Shown piece after piece: positions 5,419-5,439 of a stretch of DNA of 5,439 nt; the first letter of the stretch is position 1, and every line of letters begins with the position of its first letter. Source of the stretch: Acidobacteriota bacterium (GTDB lineage Bacteria > Acidobacteriota > Terriglobia > Terriglobales > Acidobacteriaceae); NCBI GenBank assembly GCA_021798655.1, contig JAJZFE010000025.1, positions 1 to 5,439 on the forward strand, written 5' to 3'. The position numbers were made by a program, and so were the translations under genes. The notes beneath the pieces are model-generated. The model had not been told where the DNA came from. It saw only the letters and a program-made list of their open reading frames with translations, and did no database searches.

Positions 5419-5439
5419 GGTGCTTCCCCTATTTCTATT

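Overview
The window looks like chromosomal DNA from a GC-rich bacterium, most likely an acidobacterium of the class Terriglobia (Granulicella/Edaphobacter/Terriglobus type). This is inferred from the protein families, notably a MerR-type helix-turn-helix fused to TPRs, and from the style of the intergenic DNA at the right end. No marker gene settles the taxonomy.

Layout, left to right. (1) Positions 1-774, minus strand: the N-terminal 258 codons of an HrpB-type DEAH-box ATP-dependent helicase, cut by the window edge. It starts at a GTG. (2) An 87-bp divergent gap, 775-861. (3) 862-2229, plus strand: a class I glycerate 2-kinase (DUF4147 + MOFRL). (4) A 57-bp gap with a promoter-like sequence. 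(5) 2287-3993, plus strand: an LldP/LctP-family 2-hydroxy-acid permease. (6) A 202-bp gap, 3994-4195, with palindromes and a promoter candidate. (7) 4196-5110, plus strand: a MerR-like HTH/TPR protein. (8) 5111-5439, gene-free: a C-tract right after the stop codon, a two-copy 69-bp imperfect tandem repeat whose units each carry a conserved inverted repeat and a -35/-10-like pair, and a low-complexity tail with a heptamer-like rhythm.

How the genes may work together. The permease and the kinase form a plausible uptake-and-phosphorylation pair: a small 2-hydroxy acid (lactate, glycolate or glycerate) enters by the LldP-type carrier, and glycerate, imported or made from glycolate via tartronate semialdehyde, is converted to 2-phosphoglycerate for lower glycolysis. 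The HTH-TPR gene appears to have its own promoter and may or may not regulate them. HrpB is probably unrelated. I found no mobile element, CRISPR array, tRNA or rRNA. The least ordinary DNA is the right-hand intergenic repeat block.
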